Source: Oscillospiraceae bacterium
Lineage (GTDB): Bacteria > Bacillota > Clostridia > Oscillospirales > CAG-382
Direction: 5' to 3'
DNA: 64,000 bases
Assembly (NCBI GenBank): GCA_015063885.1
Contig: SVTH01000006.1
Span: forward strand, 94,110-158,109
The first letter of the stretch is position 1; each line of letters begins with the position of its first letter. Made by a program: the position numbers and the translations under genes. Of this stretch, positions 1-8,238 are shown one piece after another. Below the pieces are notes generated by a model. The model saw only the letters and a list, made by a program, of their open reading frames with translations. It did no database searches and had not been told where the DNA came from.

Positions 1-1071
1 GAGCTCACGGGCCCGGAATACGCCGCACGGTACGAACAGCAGGTGCAGGAGCGGGGCATTGAATCCCTTTGCGGCACCATGGTGCTTTCCGTGTCTCCCG
101 ACAAGACCGTCACCGCCATGAACAAGCAGATGGGCATCTTCACCTTAGAAGCCACCGCCGTGGTTCTGGCCATGGGGTGCAGAGAACGTCCCAGAGGTGC
201 CTTGAACATTCCCGGCACCCGTCCCGCGGGGATCTTCACCGCAGGCACGGCGCAGAGATTCGTGAACATGGAGGGCTACATGCCCGGCAAAGAGGTTGTG
301 ATCCTGGGCTCCGGCGACATCGGTCTCATCATGGCCCGCCGTATGACCCTGGAGGGGGCGAAGGTAAAGGCCGTTTGCGAGCTGATGCCCTATTCCGGCG
401 GTTTGAACCGCAACATCGTACAATGCTTGCGGGACTTTGACATCCCCCTGTATCTCAGCCATACCGTCTCCCGCATCCACGGCAAGGAGCGTGTCACCGG
501 CGTTTCCATCGCAAAGGTGAACCAGCGTCTGCAGGTGATCCCCGAGACGGAGACCTACATCCCCTGCGACACCCTGCTTCTTTCCTGCGGTCTGCTCCCC
601 GAAAACGAGCTGACCAAGTCTGCGGGCATTCCCCTGGACGGCATCACCGGCGGTGCCACCGTGAATCAGAACCGTGAGACCGCCTTGGAGGGCGTCTTCG
701 CCTGCGGAAACGTGTTGCACGTTCACGACCTGGTGGACTTCGTTTCCGAGGAGGCCGCTTTGGCAGGCAACGCCGCCGCGGCGTATATCAAGGGAAACGC
801 CCCCGCAAAGGAGATCGCCCTGGCCGTCAAGCCTGCAGGGAAGGTGCGTTACACCGTCCCCCAGCGGATCGACAGCGCCAAAGAAGAGGTCACCCTGTTC
901 TTCCGTGTGGGAAGCGTGGCGGATAACGCCCTGCTCACCGTGAAATGCGGGGATAAAGTGCTTCTTTCCAAGAAGAAGCGCCGTATGACCCCCGGCGAAA
1001 TGGAATCCGTCCGTCTCTCCCCCGCCCTGCTTTCGGAGGCCGACGGGGATCTGACGGTCTGCGTAGAATGA
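1..1071 (+). CDS. NAD(P)/FAD-dependent oxidoreductase (5' partial)
   Basis: The reading frame is open from the first base of the window, so the N-terminus with the FAD dinucleotide-binding motif is missing. A second Rossmann motif (VVILGSGDIGLIMARR) that should bind NAD(P)H is present. It is preceded by the LAMGCRERPRGAL and AGTAQ stretches typical of the small flavoprotein subunit found beside anaerobic glycerol-3-phosphate dehydrogenase-like enzymes and DUF1667 proteins. Near the middle a second FAD-contact region (GGVFACGNVLHVHDLVD in outline) is also recognisable. A DUF1667 gene follows 13 bp downstream, the usual partner. The redox partner and substrate are inferred from family context; the upstream subunit lies outside the window. 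Confidence 0.85.
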   Translation, partial: ELTGPEYAARYEQQVQERGIESLCGTMVLSVSPDKTVTAMNKQMGIFTLEATAVVLAMGCRERPRGALNIPGTRPAGIFTAGTAQRFVNMEGYMPGKEVVILGSGDIGLIMARRMTLEGAKVKAVCELMPYSGGLNRNIVQCLRDFDIPLYLSHTVSRIHGKERVTGVSIAKVNQRLQVIPETETYIPCDTLLLSCGLLPENELTKSAGIPLDGITGGATVNQNRETALEGVFACGNVLHVHDLVDFVSEEAALAGNAAAAYIKGNAPAKEIALAVKPAGKVRYTVPQRIDSAKEEVTLFFRVGSVADNALLTVKCGDKVLLSKKKRRMTPGEMESVRLSPALLSEADGDLTVCVE

Positions 1072-1084
1072 CAGGAGGAACCCT

Positions 1085-1435
1085 ATGAAGACAACCGAAC
1101 TGACTTGCATCGTCTGCCCCATGGGCTGTACCCTCACCGTCACCCAAAATGAGGAAGGCGAGATCCTCTCTGTGGAGGGCAACACCTGTCCCCGTGGCGT
1201 TCCCTACGCAAAAAACGAGCTGCTGCACCCTGTGCGCACCCTCACCACCACCGTGAAGACGGCAAACGGCAAGCTCTTGCCCGTAAAGACGGACAGACCC
1301 ATCCCCAAGGAAAGCCTGTTTGCCGCCATGGAAAAGGTGAACGGCGTCATCGCTCCCGAAGGCGCGAAGATCGGGGACGTGTTGCTGGCAGACCTTTTCG
1401 GCGCCAACCTGGTAGCTACCGCAGATCTTCATTAA
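1085..1435 (+). CDS. DUF1667 domain protein
   Basis: This 116-residue protein has an N-terminal cysteine motif (TCIVCPMGC) followed by a third region with NTCPRG, the cysteine arrangement that defines DUF1667. Members accompany FAD-dependent oxidoreductases of the GlpA/GlpB-like type and are thought to carry a metal or Fe-S centre; that role is inference. The ATG follows AGGAGG at a good distance, 13 bp after the stop of the flavoprotein gene, so the two are surely co-transcribed. The MATE gene starts 24 bp further on. Confidence 0.85.
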   Translation: MKTTELTCIVCPMGCTLTVTQNEEGEILSVEGNTCPRGVPYAKNELLHPVRTLTTTVKTANGKLLPVKTDRPIPKESLFAAMEKVNGVIAPEGAKIGDVLLADLFGANLVATADLH

Positions 1436-1459
1436 ATACTCCCCCAAAAAGGACGTTTT

Positions 1460-2839
1460 ATGGCCAAGACTATCTCCCAAAGCGAAAACAAAATGGCGGT
1501 GATGTCGGAAGGCAAGCTCCTTCTGAACATGGCGTGGCCCCTCATCACCTCCATGCTGGTACAGGCTCTCTACAATATTGTAGACAGCATGTACGTCACC
1601 CAATACAATCCCGAGGCTTCCACAGCTCTTTCCCTGGCGTTTCCCATTCAGAACCTGCAGATCGGCTTTGCCACCGGCGTGGGCGTGGGCGTAAACGCTC
1701 TGCTCTCCCGCTTTTTGGGCGAGGGAGACAAGGAACGGGGCAGCCGCGTAGCGGGGAACGGTATTTTCCTTTCCGCCGTGGTCACGGTGATGTTTATGCT
1801 TTTCGGCTTCTTCGGCGCACGGCCTTTCTTCGAAATGCAGTCCGACGTGCCCTTCACCGTGGAGAACGGCTCCGCCTACGTGGCTATCTGCTGTATCTTC
1901 ATCGTTGGCATCGTGTTCGAGGTGCTGTTTGAGCGTATGCTCCAGGCCACGGGCAGAACCATCTATACCCTGTATACCCAGGGTACGGGTGCTGTGTTGA
2001 ACATCATCCTGGACCCCATGTTCATCTTCGGCGTTCCCGCCTTGGGCATCCCCGAAATGGGCATTGCAGGCGCCGCCATCGCAACGGTGATCGGTCAGTG
2101 GGTAGCGGCACTCCTGGCGCTGTTCTTCAACCTGAAGTGCAACAAGGACGTGGATTTCCGCCTGTCCTACCTCTTGCCCAAGTGGCATCTGGTCAAGGAG
2201 ATCCTTGCCATCGGTATTCCCTCTGCCATTATGATGGCCATCGGTGCCGTGATGAACTTCGGCATCAACCGTATTCTCCAGGGCTTTTCCGAGACGGCAA
2301 CGGGCGTCTTCGGCATCTACTACAAGATCCAGAGCTTCTTCTTTATGCCCCTGTTCGGCATGAACAACGCCTGCATCTCCATCGTTGCCTTCAACTACGG
2401 CTACCGCAAGCCCTCCCGCATTACCCGCACGCTGAAGCTCACCTGCGGTATCGCCTTGGGCGTGATGTTTGCGGGCTGGCTCACCTTCCAGCTGGCGCCG
2501 GACTTCCTGTTGGGGATCTTCAACCTGACGGACGAGTTCTTAACCATCGGCCGTGTGGCATTGCGGGTCATTTCCTGGTCCTTCCCCATTGCGGCGGTGG
2601 CCATCGCCCTGTCCGCCTCCTTCCAGGCGCTGGGGAACGGGTTCTATTCCACCATCGTCTCCTTAAGCAGACAGCTGTTGGTGCTGTTGCCCGTGGCGTA
2701 TCTGTTAAGCCTTGCAGGCAACGTGGACCTGGTCTGGTGGGCCTTCGTCATCGCAGAGTTCGTCAGCCTTGCCGCCACCATCGTGCTGTTTATCCGTATT
2801 TACCGCAAAAAGATCAAGCCCTTGCAGGGATTGGAATAA
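1460..2839 (+). CDS. MATE family multidrug/cation efflux transporter
   Basis: This 459-residue protein has about twelve hydrophobic segments and the usual MATE length. It contains the N-terminal LLNMAWPLITSMLVQALYNIVDSMYV region and the internal-repeat signature around residues 235-270 (AIGIPSAIMMAIGAV). MATE proteins export drugs or metabolites using Na+ or H+ gradients across the cytoplasmic membrane. The start ATG follows AAAGGAC by five bases. It sits 24 bp after the DUF1667 gene and is followed by a clear hairpin terminator, so it is probably the last gene of that transcript. The substrate cannot be told from sequence. Confidence 0.93.
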   Translation: MAKTISQSENKMAVMSEGKLLLNMAWPLITSMLVQALYNIVDSMYVTQYNPEASTALSLAFPIQNLQIGFATGVGVGVNALLSRFLGEGDKERGSRVAGNGIFLSAVVTVMFMLFGFFGARPFFEMQSDVPFTVENGSAYVAICCIFIVGIVFEVLFERMLQATGRTIYTLYTQGTGAVLNIILDPMFIFGVPALGIPEMGIAGAAIATVIGQWVAALLALFFNLKCNKDVDFRLSYLLPKWHLVKEILAIGIPSAIMMAIGAVMNFGINRILQGFSETATGVFGIYYKIQSFFFMPLFGMNNACISIVAFNYGYRKPSRITRTLKLTCGIALGVMFAGWLTFQLAPDFLLGIFNLTDEFLTIGRVALRVISWSFPIAAVAIALSASFQALGNGFYSTIVSLSRQLLVLLPVAYLLSLAGNVDLVWWAFVIAEFVSLAATIVLFIRIYRKKIKPLQGLE

Positions 2840-2860
2840 AAATCCCAAAAAAGCAATTTG

Positions 2861-2890
2861 AAAAGCACCCTCCGCCGGAAGGGTGCTTTT
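2861..2890. terminator. Bidirectional intrinsic terminator
   Basis: An 11-bp perfect stem (AAAAGCACCCT paired with AGGGTGCTTTT) with an 8-base loop lies between the convergent MATE and Fic genes. A/T tracts on both sides allow it to work in both directions. Confidence 0.85.
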
Positions 2891-2945
2891 GTGTTGTTGT
2901 TTCAAAGGATCGAATTGACCGGTTGGCATGGTCCTTTTGGGAAGC

Positions 2946-3551
2946 TCACAATTCTTCCGTCTTAAAGGTGGAATATCCCTCATAATAGTAGCTGTGATCG
3001 ATGCCTTTCATATAGACCTCACGGCTGTCCACGTCGGAGGTCAAGGCGTTCTTCAGGAGAAATTTGATCTCCACGTCCTTGATGGGGCTGCGCTCCATGG
3101 CAAGGAGATAGTCCTCCTTATCCACCAAGCTCCAATCCACCACCACGCCCAGCTCTTTTTTTAGAATGCAATCCAGCCAGATGCGGGTGCTTCTACCATT
3201 GCCCTCACGGAAGGGATGGGCGATATTCATTTCCACGTACTTTTCCACGATTTGCTCGAAGGTTTTCTGAGGCATTTTCTCGATGTTTTTCAGCGCCGCC
3301 TCCAGATACATCACAGGTGCAAAGCGGAAGTTGCCTTTTGCCATGTTCACGGTGCGGAGTTTTCCCGCAAAGGGGTAGATCTCCCCGAAAAGGTAGCGAT
3401 GGATGGCCTGCAAAGAAGCAAACGTCCCAGCCTCCAAGTCGGCGAGAAGGCCGCTTTCAAAAAGCTCTGCCGCCTTCTTTTTGCTGATCTTCTCCTCCGC
3501 TTCCGCCAGCGCGGGAGCATCGGTAATGCCCAGCTTGTTTTCCAAAACCAT
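2946..3551 (-). CDS. Fic family protein (putative protein AMPylase, class III)
   Basis: This 201-residue protein has the complete catalytic motif [12 protein letters not shown] and the upstream flap region [12 protein letters not shown], so it should transfer AMP (or another nucleotide moiety) to a target protein hydroxyl. At the C-terminus SYYYEG (about residues 187-192) matches the (S/T)xxxE(G/N) auto-inhibitory motif. Its position after the Fic core places the protein in the self-inhibited class III, so no separate antitoxin is needed, and none is visible next to it. It stands alone with its own promoter and an AGGAGG ribosome site, between convergent MATE and divergent cotJA. The target is unknown. 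Confidence 0.9.
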   Translation of the reverse strand: MVLENKLGITDAPALAEAEEKISKKKAAELFESGLLADLEAGTFASLQAIHRYLFGEIYPFAGKLRTVNMAKGNFRFAPVMYLEAALKNIEKMPQKTFEQIVEKYVEMNIAHPFREGNGRSTRIWLDCILKKELGVVVDWSLVDKEDYLLAMERSPIKDVEIKFLLKNALTSDVDSREVYMKGIDHSYYYEGYSTFKTEEL

Positions 3552-3584
3552 ATTCTCCGCCTCCTTTGTCTTGCTTGCACGTAT

Positions 3585-3613
3585 AGTATACCATATCCCC
3601 CATCGTTTTGCAA
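3585..3613 (-). promoter_or_regulatory. Promoter of fic
   Basis: On the minus strand there is a -35 TTGCAA and a -10 TATACT separated by exactly 17 bp, about 34 bp upstream of the Fic start codon. This is a vegetative sigma-A type match. Confidence 0.8.
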
Positions 3614-3743
3614 GTTTTCATATAAAATAAATGAGAATTCTTCGTCTCTTATTGCCGCCTTTTCACCCTTTTTCGCCATCTTTCATACCCTGTCAATGGG
3701 CGGATGAAATTGCCGCCCAAAACAGAAAAAGGAGGCTTCCGAT

Positions 3744-3938
3744 TTGGAACCCTTGGATCAATTTGTGGCGGAGATGATGGCCTTTGAGGAGAGCATGTTC
3801 CCCGCCAAGATCTCCCTTGCCATGTCCTACGTGCCCAATCAGCCCTTCGAAAACCTCTACGGCGAAGACGAAGCCCTGGGACAGGGCACCCTGTTCCGCT
3901 CGCTGAACTTCCCCTTCGTGGGAGGGAAGCACCGATGA
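3744..3938 (+). CDS. cotJA: Spore coat-associated protein CotJA
   Basis: This 64-residue protein begins at TTG, eight bases after AAAGGAGG; no better start exists. It has the CotJA core with SYVPNQPFENLYGEDEALGQ followed by GTLF. CotJA belongs to the polypeptide complex assembled in the inner spore coat together with CotJB and CotJC. The stop overlaps the cotJB start by four bases. A hairpin (GGGCGG/CCGCCC, 3697-3718) lies just upstream. A sporulation promoter is expected; a CATACCCT box near 3690 is only a weak candidate. Presence of cotJABC indicates a spore former. Confidence 0.92.
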   Translation: MEPLDQFVAEMMAFEESMFPAKISLAMSYVPNQPFENLYGEDEALGQGTLFRSLNFPFVGGKHR

Positions 3939-4234
3939 ACAACGCCACTCCCTACGAAACCGCCCTGCAGCAGATTCGGGAAACCGGCTTTGCCCTTCAC
4001 GAGCTGGTGCTGTATTTAGACACCCACCCCGCCAACCGCAAGGCGCTTTCTCTTTACAAGACGTACAAAAAGAAATACGACGAGCTTTACGCCGCCTTTG
4101 AAAAGAACCACGGTCCCCTTACCGCCTTCGGCGTACACGGCGACCGCTGGACCTGGACGGAGCACCCCTGGCCATGGCAGAATTGCCTCTGTACCCCCGG
4201 TGAAAACGCCCGTCTGCGGAAAGGAGACAACTGA
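3935..4234 (+). CDS. cotJB: Spore coat protein CotJB
   Basis: This 99-residue protein is typical CotJB, with the N-terminal QIRETGFALHELVLYLDTHP segment and the C-terminal PWPWQN motif. It is translationally coupled to cotJA by a four-base overlap, and cotJC begins directly after its stop. In Bacillus the three proteins are expressed in the mother cell and are needed together for assembly of CotJC into the coat. Confidence 0.93.
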   Translation: MNNATPYETALQQIRETGFALHELVLYLDTHPANRKALSLYKTYKKKYDELYAAFEKNHGPLTAFGVHGDRWTWTEHPWPWQNCLCTPGENARLRKGDN

Positions 4235-4235
4235 T

Positions 4236-4835
4236 ATGTGGTCGTATGAGAAAAAACTGCAATACCCCGTGAATATCAAAAATCCCAACCCCGCCCTGGC
4301 AAAGCTGATCATCACCCAGTTCGGCGGCCCCGACGGGGAGCTGGGCGCCTCCCTGCGCTATCTCTCCCAGCGGTATTCCATGCCCAACAAGAACGTCATC
4401 GGCGCTCTCACGGATATCGGTACGGAGGAGCTGGCGCATCTCGAAATGATCGGCGCCATCGTTTACCAGCTCACCCGCAACCTCACCATGGAGGAGATCA
4501 AAAAGTCCGGTTTTGACGCCTATTTCGTGGATCACACCACGGGGATCTACCCCGTTTCTGCCGCAGGCGTGCCCTTCACCGCGGCCTATCTCCAATCCAA
4601 GGGCGACCCCATCACCGACATCTCCGAGGACATGGGGGCGGAGCAGAAGGCCCGCACCACCTACGACAACATCCTGCGCTTCTGCGATGATGCCGACGTC
4701 CGTGATCCCATCCGCTTCTTAAGAGAGCGTGAGATCGTCCACTTCCAGCGCTTTGGGGAATGTATGCGCATGATCCAGGACGACCTGGACTACAAGAATT
4801 TCTACGCCTATAATCCCAGCTTTGACAAGAGATAA
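4236..4835 (+). CDS. cotJC: Manganese catalase-like spore coat protein CotJC
   Basis: This 199-residue member of the Mn-catalase family starts at the ATG of MWSYEKKLQYP, which has AAAGGAG seven bases upstream and follows the cotJB stop directly. The in-frame extension further upstream lies inside cotJB and is rejected. Conserved Glu/His metal-ligand segments of the four-helix bundle are present (TEELAHLEMIGA; REREIVHFQRFGE). The likely role is a dinuclear-manganese coat enzyme or structural component, possibly protecting the spore from peroxide. A terminator follows. Confidence 0.94.
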   Translation: MWSYEKKLQYPVNIKNPNPALAKLIITQFGGPDGELGASLRYLSQRYSMPNKNVIGALTDIGTEELAHLEMIGAIVYQLTRNLTMEEIKKSGFDAYFVDHTTGIYPVSAAGVPFTAAYLQSKGDPITDISEDMGAEQKARTTYDNILRFCDDADVRDPIRFLREREIVHFQRFGECMRMIQDDLDYKNFYAYNPSFDKR

Positions 4836-4849
4836 ACGCACAAAAGAGA

Positions 4850-4877
4850 GAGCAGGTGGGTTCCCCATCTGCTCTTT
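4850..4877 (+). terminator. Terminator of cotJABC
   Basis: A 10-bp stem (GAGCAGGTGG with CCATCTGCTC, one G-U pair) with a TTCC-type loop is followed by TTTT. It ends the cotJ operon. Confidence 0.8.
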
Positions 4878-4922
4878 TGACGCTTTCGCAACTGTTATGA
4901 GCTGTAAAGCACCAAAAAGCCC

Positions 4923-4951
4923 TTGACTATCCTGCGGGAAACGGTTATAAT
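4923..4951 (+). promoter_or_regulatory. Promoter of the YD-repeat protein gene
   Basis: A near-consensus promoter has TTGACT and TATAAT separated by 17 bp. The start codon is about 36 bp downstream and has AAGGAGG at a good distance. Confidence 0.85.
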
Positions 4952-4986
4952 GAAAATACCAAAATCGGAGTTAAGGAGGATTTTCT

Positions 4987-6171
4987 ATGAAAAAGAAGCT
5001 CTTGATCGCCCTGATCGCCCTTGTGTTAGCCGTGGTCCTTATCGTTGCGGCAGCGGTGCTCCTGCTTCCGCAGTATCATTATTCCCGTGCGCTTTCGCTG
5101 ATGGAAGAAAAGAACTACAACGAAGCATACGTACATTTGAAAAAATGCGAGGATTTCAAGGACAGCAAAGAGCTCCTTGAGAACTTCGTGACCATTTACG
5201 ACGCCTACACCGTTACCAACGGCGCCGGGGAGATTCAATCCAAAAAGGAATACACCTACGACGAAAACGATAACCTGACACTTGAGCAAAGTTTCGGAAA
5301 AGGCGGTGCCGCCGGATCCAAAATCGAATATGCGTATGACGAAAACGGCAACGAGATCCTTTTGATAGCCTACAACAAAAACGGGGAGGTTATGAGCAAA
5401 GTTGAACGAGAATACGACGAATATGGCAATGTGACCCTGGCAAACGGCTTTAAAACCATCGATCATGTTGTCACCAATTCCACCTCCAAACACGAATACG
5501 AATACGATTCAAACGGCAACGTGCTTCAAGAAACCACTTATGATGAAAAGGATCGGTTCAAGAGCCGCTACAGATGCGAGTACGACGAGAATAATAACAA
5601 AACCCTTGTGATCTACTACGACGAAGAGGGAGAAGCTGAGTCCCGCACCGTATACGAATATGACGAAAACGGCAACGTGACCTTTGAAATCCACTATAAC
5701 AAAAACGATGCAGTGACCACCAGCCACGAATGGGAATACGACGCAAGCGGCAATCCCACCCTTCACGTCAGCTACGACAAAAACGGAAAGCTCACGGATA
5801 AAACCGAATACACGTACACCGAAGACGGCTGGTCGTTCTTTTCCATCGCCTACGCCGACTCCCCCGAATATGGCGACCTTACGTACGAATGTAAGTTCGA
5901 CAAAAACGGCAACGAGATCCTTTCGATCAGCCGTAACGACGGCAACCTTATGTTCCACGGCGAGTACGAATACGACGAACACGGCAACAAGACCCTTGAA
6001 ACCGGCTATGATGAAAACGGTAACGTTGGATATCAGTTTAAATTCGAGTACGAATACGACGAATACGGTAACATGACCCTTAAGATCGAATACGATAACG
6101 ACGGCAACGTGAAGGCCAAAACCGAATTCACCAACCCGAGATTTACTTACAGGCCCCAAGAAGACGAATAA
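4987..6171 (+). CDS. Membrane-anchored protein with 11 YD/RHS-like repeats
   Basis: This 394-residue protein has a short positive N-terminus and one strong hydrophobic segment (residues about 5-28) without a clear lipobox, so it is a signal anchor facing outward. Residues about 30-65 resemble a TPR-like helical pair (ALSLMEEKNYNEAYVHLKKC). The rest is a tandem array of about eleven units of roughly 26 residues, each with an E-Y-x-Y-D-x-x-G-N core. This core resembles the YD repeat of RHS and wall-associated proteins, though no RHS shell core or toxin tip is present. The acidic, Asn/Asp-rich units suggest a surface or carbohydrate-binding stalk, but function is unknown. It is monocistronic, with its own promoter and terminator. 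Confidence 0.75.
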   Translation: MKKKLLIALIALVLAVVLIVAAAVLLLPQYHYSRALSLMEEKNYNEAYVHLKKCEDFKDSKELLENFVTIYDAYTVTNGAGEIQSKKEYTYDENDNLTLEQSFGKGGAAGSKIEYAYDENGNEILLIAYNKNGEVMSKVEREYDEYGNVTLANGFKTIDHVVTNSTSKHEYEYDSNGNVLQETTYDEKDRFKSRYRCEYDENNNKTLVIYYDEEGEAESRTVYEYDENGNVTFEIHYNKNDAVTTSHEWEYDASGNPTLHVSYDKNGKLTDKTEYTYTEDGWSFFSIAYADSPEYGDLTYECKFDKNGNEILSISRNDGNLMFHGEYEYDEHGNKTLETGYDENGNVGYQFKFEYEYDEYGNMTLKIEYDNDGNVKAKTEFTNPRFTYRPQEDE

Positions 6172-6201
6172 GCGCTTTCGGCACAACATAAAAAAATAGA
6201 C

Positions 6202-6234
6202 GAGGGGGCTCCCAAGGGCAGCCTCCTCTTTTTT
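6202..6234 (+). terminator. Terminator of the YD-repeat gene
   Basis: The 9-bp stem GAGGGGGCT/AGCCTCCTC (one G-U pair) is followed by CTTTTTTT. Confidence 0.85.
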
Positions 6235-6244
6235 GCCAAAAACA

Positions 6245-6322
6245 GGAAAAATGTGAAACTTCCTGCGTTTTTCGTCGGAAAAATGTGAAATTCACTTATT
6301 TTTTTGATGGAAAAATGTGAAA
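6245..6322. repeat. Three direct 14-mers at exact 32-bp spacing
   Basis: GGAAAAATGTGAAA occurs at 6245, 6277 and 6309, identical each time and exactly 32 bp apart (about three helical turns). The spacers differ. It lies in a gap between two convergent genes, where no promoter is obvious. The period is not a multiple of three, so it is not a coding repeat. Around the second copy GTGAA-A-TTCAC forms a small palindrome. Confidence 0.8.
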
Positions 6323-6401
6323 TACGTTTTTGAAGCCGTCGTCCTCCTATTGAAGCGGTTCCTGAGAGAGCTTCCCTCCCGGGACTCCGACGTATAAAAA
6401 C

Positions 6402-6435
6402 AACCAAAAAAAGACCCGAGGGTCTTTTTTTGGTT
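6402..6435 (-). terminator. Terminator of the tgt-to-isomerase operon
   Basis: A perfect 15-bp stem (AACCAAAAAAAGACC with its complement) carries a CGAG loop, and the stem itself provides a seven-T run on each strand. It lies about 150 bp downstream of the minus-strand isomerase gene and could work in both directions. Confidence 0.8.
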
Positions 6436-6586
6436 TGGGGTTTTGGGGGGATTATCATTACGGAGAAAAAGGGGGAGAAATCTCCGCAATGTGTAAAATC
6501 AAGGAGGATCCATGCGGAAAAAACCGCAGACTCTTGCATCCTCTGTCTTATATTTTACACACGAACCTTAATTCAACCTTAAAAAA

Positions 6587-7411
6587 TCAAAGGCAGGATT
6601 CGATAAGCGTCTTCGCCTTGGTGATGTCTGCGATCTGGCGGTCGCCGGAGATCTCACGCTCGATGACGTAAGCGCCTTGATAGTTCAGCTCCTTCAGCTT
6701 GGCGATGATGCCGGGCACGTTTGCCTTGCCGTCGCCCAGAGCAACCTCGTGACCCAGCTCGTTGCCGCAGGTGGGATACAGGCCGTCCTTGAAGTGGGTG
6801 TTACGGACGTACTTGCCGAACACCTCCAAAGCGTCCACGCTGTTTGCCTTGCCGTAAAGGATCAGGTTTGCGGTGTCGAAGTTGATGCCCAGGTTGCCGG
6901 TGCCCACGGTCTCGATGTAGCGGAGCATAGCAACGGGGGTCTCCTGGCCGGTCTCGAACAGGAACCACAATCCTCTTGCCTTGTAGGCCTCGGCGATCTC
7001 CTTGATGGCGTCTGCCACGGGCTGGAAATTGGGATCACAGGGGGATTCGGGCAGGAAGCCTGCGTGGGTGATGATGTCGGTAACCCCCAGCCATTCTGCG
7101 AAGTCAGCCGCCTTGATGAGCTGGCGGACACGCATTTCACGGTATTCTGCGGGGACGATGCCCAGGGTTGCGGGGCCTTCGGTGAAGTTCCATGCGGCGG
7201 GACCTGTCCAGCCTGCCCAAAGGGCGGTGATCTCAATGCCGTACTTGGCGGAAGCAGCCTTTGCCTCCTCTGCTTTTTCGGGGGTGAACATATTCTCCAC
7301 GTCCCATACGGAAAGCTGACAGCAGTTCAAGCCCAATGCCTGAAATTTAGAAAATGCTGCGTCGATGTCTGTTTGGGTTCCGTAACCCAGAAGTGCGCCG
7401 ATCTTTGCCAT
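6587..7411 (-). CDS. Sugar phosphate isomerase/epimerase family protein (AP-endonuclease-2 TIM barrel)
   Basis: This 274-residue TIM-barrel protein contains typical metal-site segments: the ITHAGF strand, the FETGQETP strand (Glu ligand), the GINFDTANL strand (Asp), the NTHFKDG strand (His, Asp) and the closing YVIERE. Relatives interconvert keto-sugars, inositols or sugar phosphates; the exact substrate cannot be read. It is the last gene of a minus-strand series, 16 bp after the esterase gene, with AAGAAAGGA upstream of the ATG. Confidence 0.85.
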   Translation of the reverse strand: MAKIGALLGYGTQTDIDAAFSKFQALGLNCCQLSVWDVENMFTPEKAEEAKAASAKYGIEITALWAGWTGPAAWNFTEGPATLGIVPAEYREMRVRQLIKAADFAEWLGVTDIITHAGFLPESPCDPNFQPVADAIKEIAEAYKARGLWFLFETGQETPVAMLRYIETVGTGNLGINFDTANLILYGKANSVDALEVFGKYVRNTHFKDGLYPTCGNELGHEVALGDGKANVPGIIAKLKELNYQGAYVIEREISGDRQIADITKAKTLIESCL

Positions 7412-7427
7412 GATGTGTATTCCTTTC

Positions 7428-8225
7428 TTATTCGTATATAAATCTCGTTGCTAAGTCTACCCATTCCGCCACGGGAAGGGGGTTGCCGAAGGGTATGGCC
7501 TGGGTGACGTGGTCTCCCAAGCACAGTCCGTGATCCCCGTCTCTCCAGATATGGAGCTCGTAGGGGATACCCTGCTTCGCCAACGCAGAGGCGAAATCCA
7601 GGGAGCAGGTTGCGGGAACGGCTCCGTCTGCGGAGGTAGCCCACAGGAAGGCAGGGGGCGTTTCCCCATCCACCTTGGGAGGCAGGTTGAACCTTTCCAG
7701 GAAGTCCTCGGGGACCTCCGTATTGCCGTAAAGGTTCTGCAGGCTGCCGTGGTTGCCATCCTTGCCCCCCCGCATCACGGGGTAGCAAAGGATCAGCTTG
7801 TCCGGGCGGTGGTAAGCGGGGTCGCCTTCAAAGAAGCCCTCTCCCTTGTTCCAAAGGACGCCCGTGCAGGCGCACAGATGTCCGCCCGCAGAAAAGCCGC
7901 AGGTGGAAACGTTGTGAGGATCGATCCCCCATTCCTCTGCGTGGTCTCGCACGTAGGCGATGGAGGCGAAGGCCTGCTTTTGGGCGTGGGGATAGGCGGA
8001 ATCCGCCGTGTCCGTGCAGGTGTAGTCCAGCACGAAGGCACAGATCCCCCGGGCGGCAAACCGCAAGGCGATGGGCTCCCCCTCTCCCTCGTAGGTGAAG
8101 TAGTAGCCCCCGCCGGGGAAAATGATCACCGCAGGGCGCTTGCCCTTATAATAAGCTCTCTCCGTTCCGTCGGGGATGTACCCGCGGAAGGGTCTGCCCA
8201 TAAGCTCCGTCGTGATATATTTCAT
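7428..8225 (-). CDS. Alpha/beta hydrolase (esterase/acetylxylan-esterase-like)
   Basis: This 265-residue protein starts at the ATG of MKYITTELMG, which has GGGGGAG eight bases upstream. The longer frame reaches into the preceding kinase gene and is rejected. It shows the oxyanion segment FPGGGYY, the nucleophile elbow CGFSAGGHL (Ser), and the C-terminal HIWRDGDHGL with the catalytic His; an Asp earlier in the last third completes the triad. Cytoplasmic esterases of this family remove acyl groups from sugars or oligosaccharides. The placement between a sugar kinase and a sugar isomerase supports a carbohydrate role, which is inference. Confidence 0.85.
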   Translation of the reverse strand: MKYITTELMGRPFRGYIPDGTERAYYKGKRPAVIIFPGGGYYFTYEGEGEPIALRFAARGICAFVLDYTCTDTADSAYPHAQKQAFASIAYVRDHAEEWGIDPHNVSTCGFSAGGHLCACTGVLWNKGEGFFEGDPAYHRPDKLILCYPVMRGGKDGNHGSLQNLYGNTEVPEDFLERFNLPPKVDGETPPAFLWATSADGAVPATCSLDFASALAKQGIPYELHIWRDGDHGLCLGDHVTQAIPFGNPLPVAEWVDLATRFIYE

Positions 8226-8238
8226 AGCCGCTCCCCCA

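Noticed and set aside
3690..3700. Sigma-K or sigma-E promoter for cotJ
   Set aside because: CATACCCT resembles a -10 but the -35 is weak; kept only as a remark.
6245..6322. CRISPR-like array
   Set aside because: Only three 14-bp repeats with 18-bp spacers and no cas genes; too short for a CRISPR repeat.
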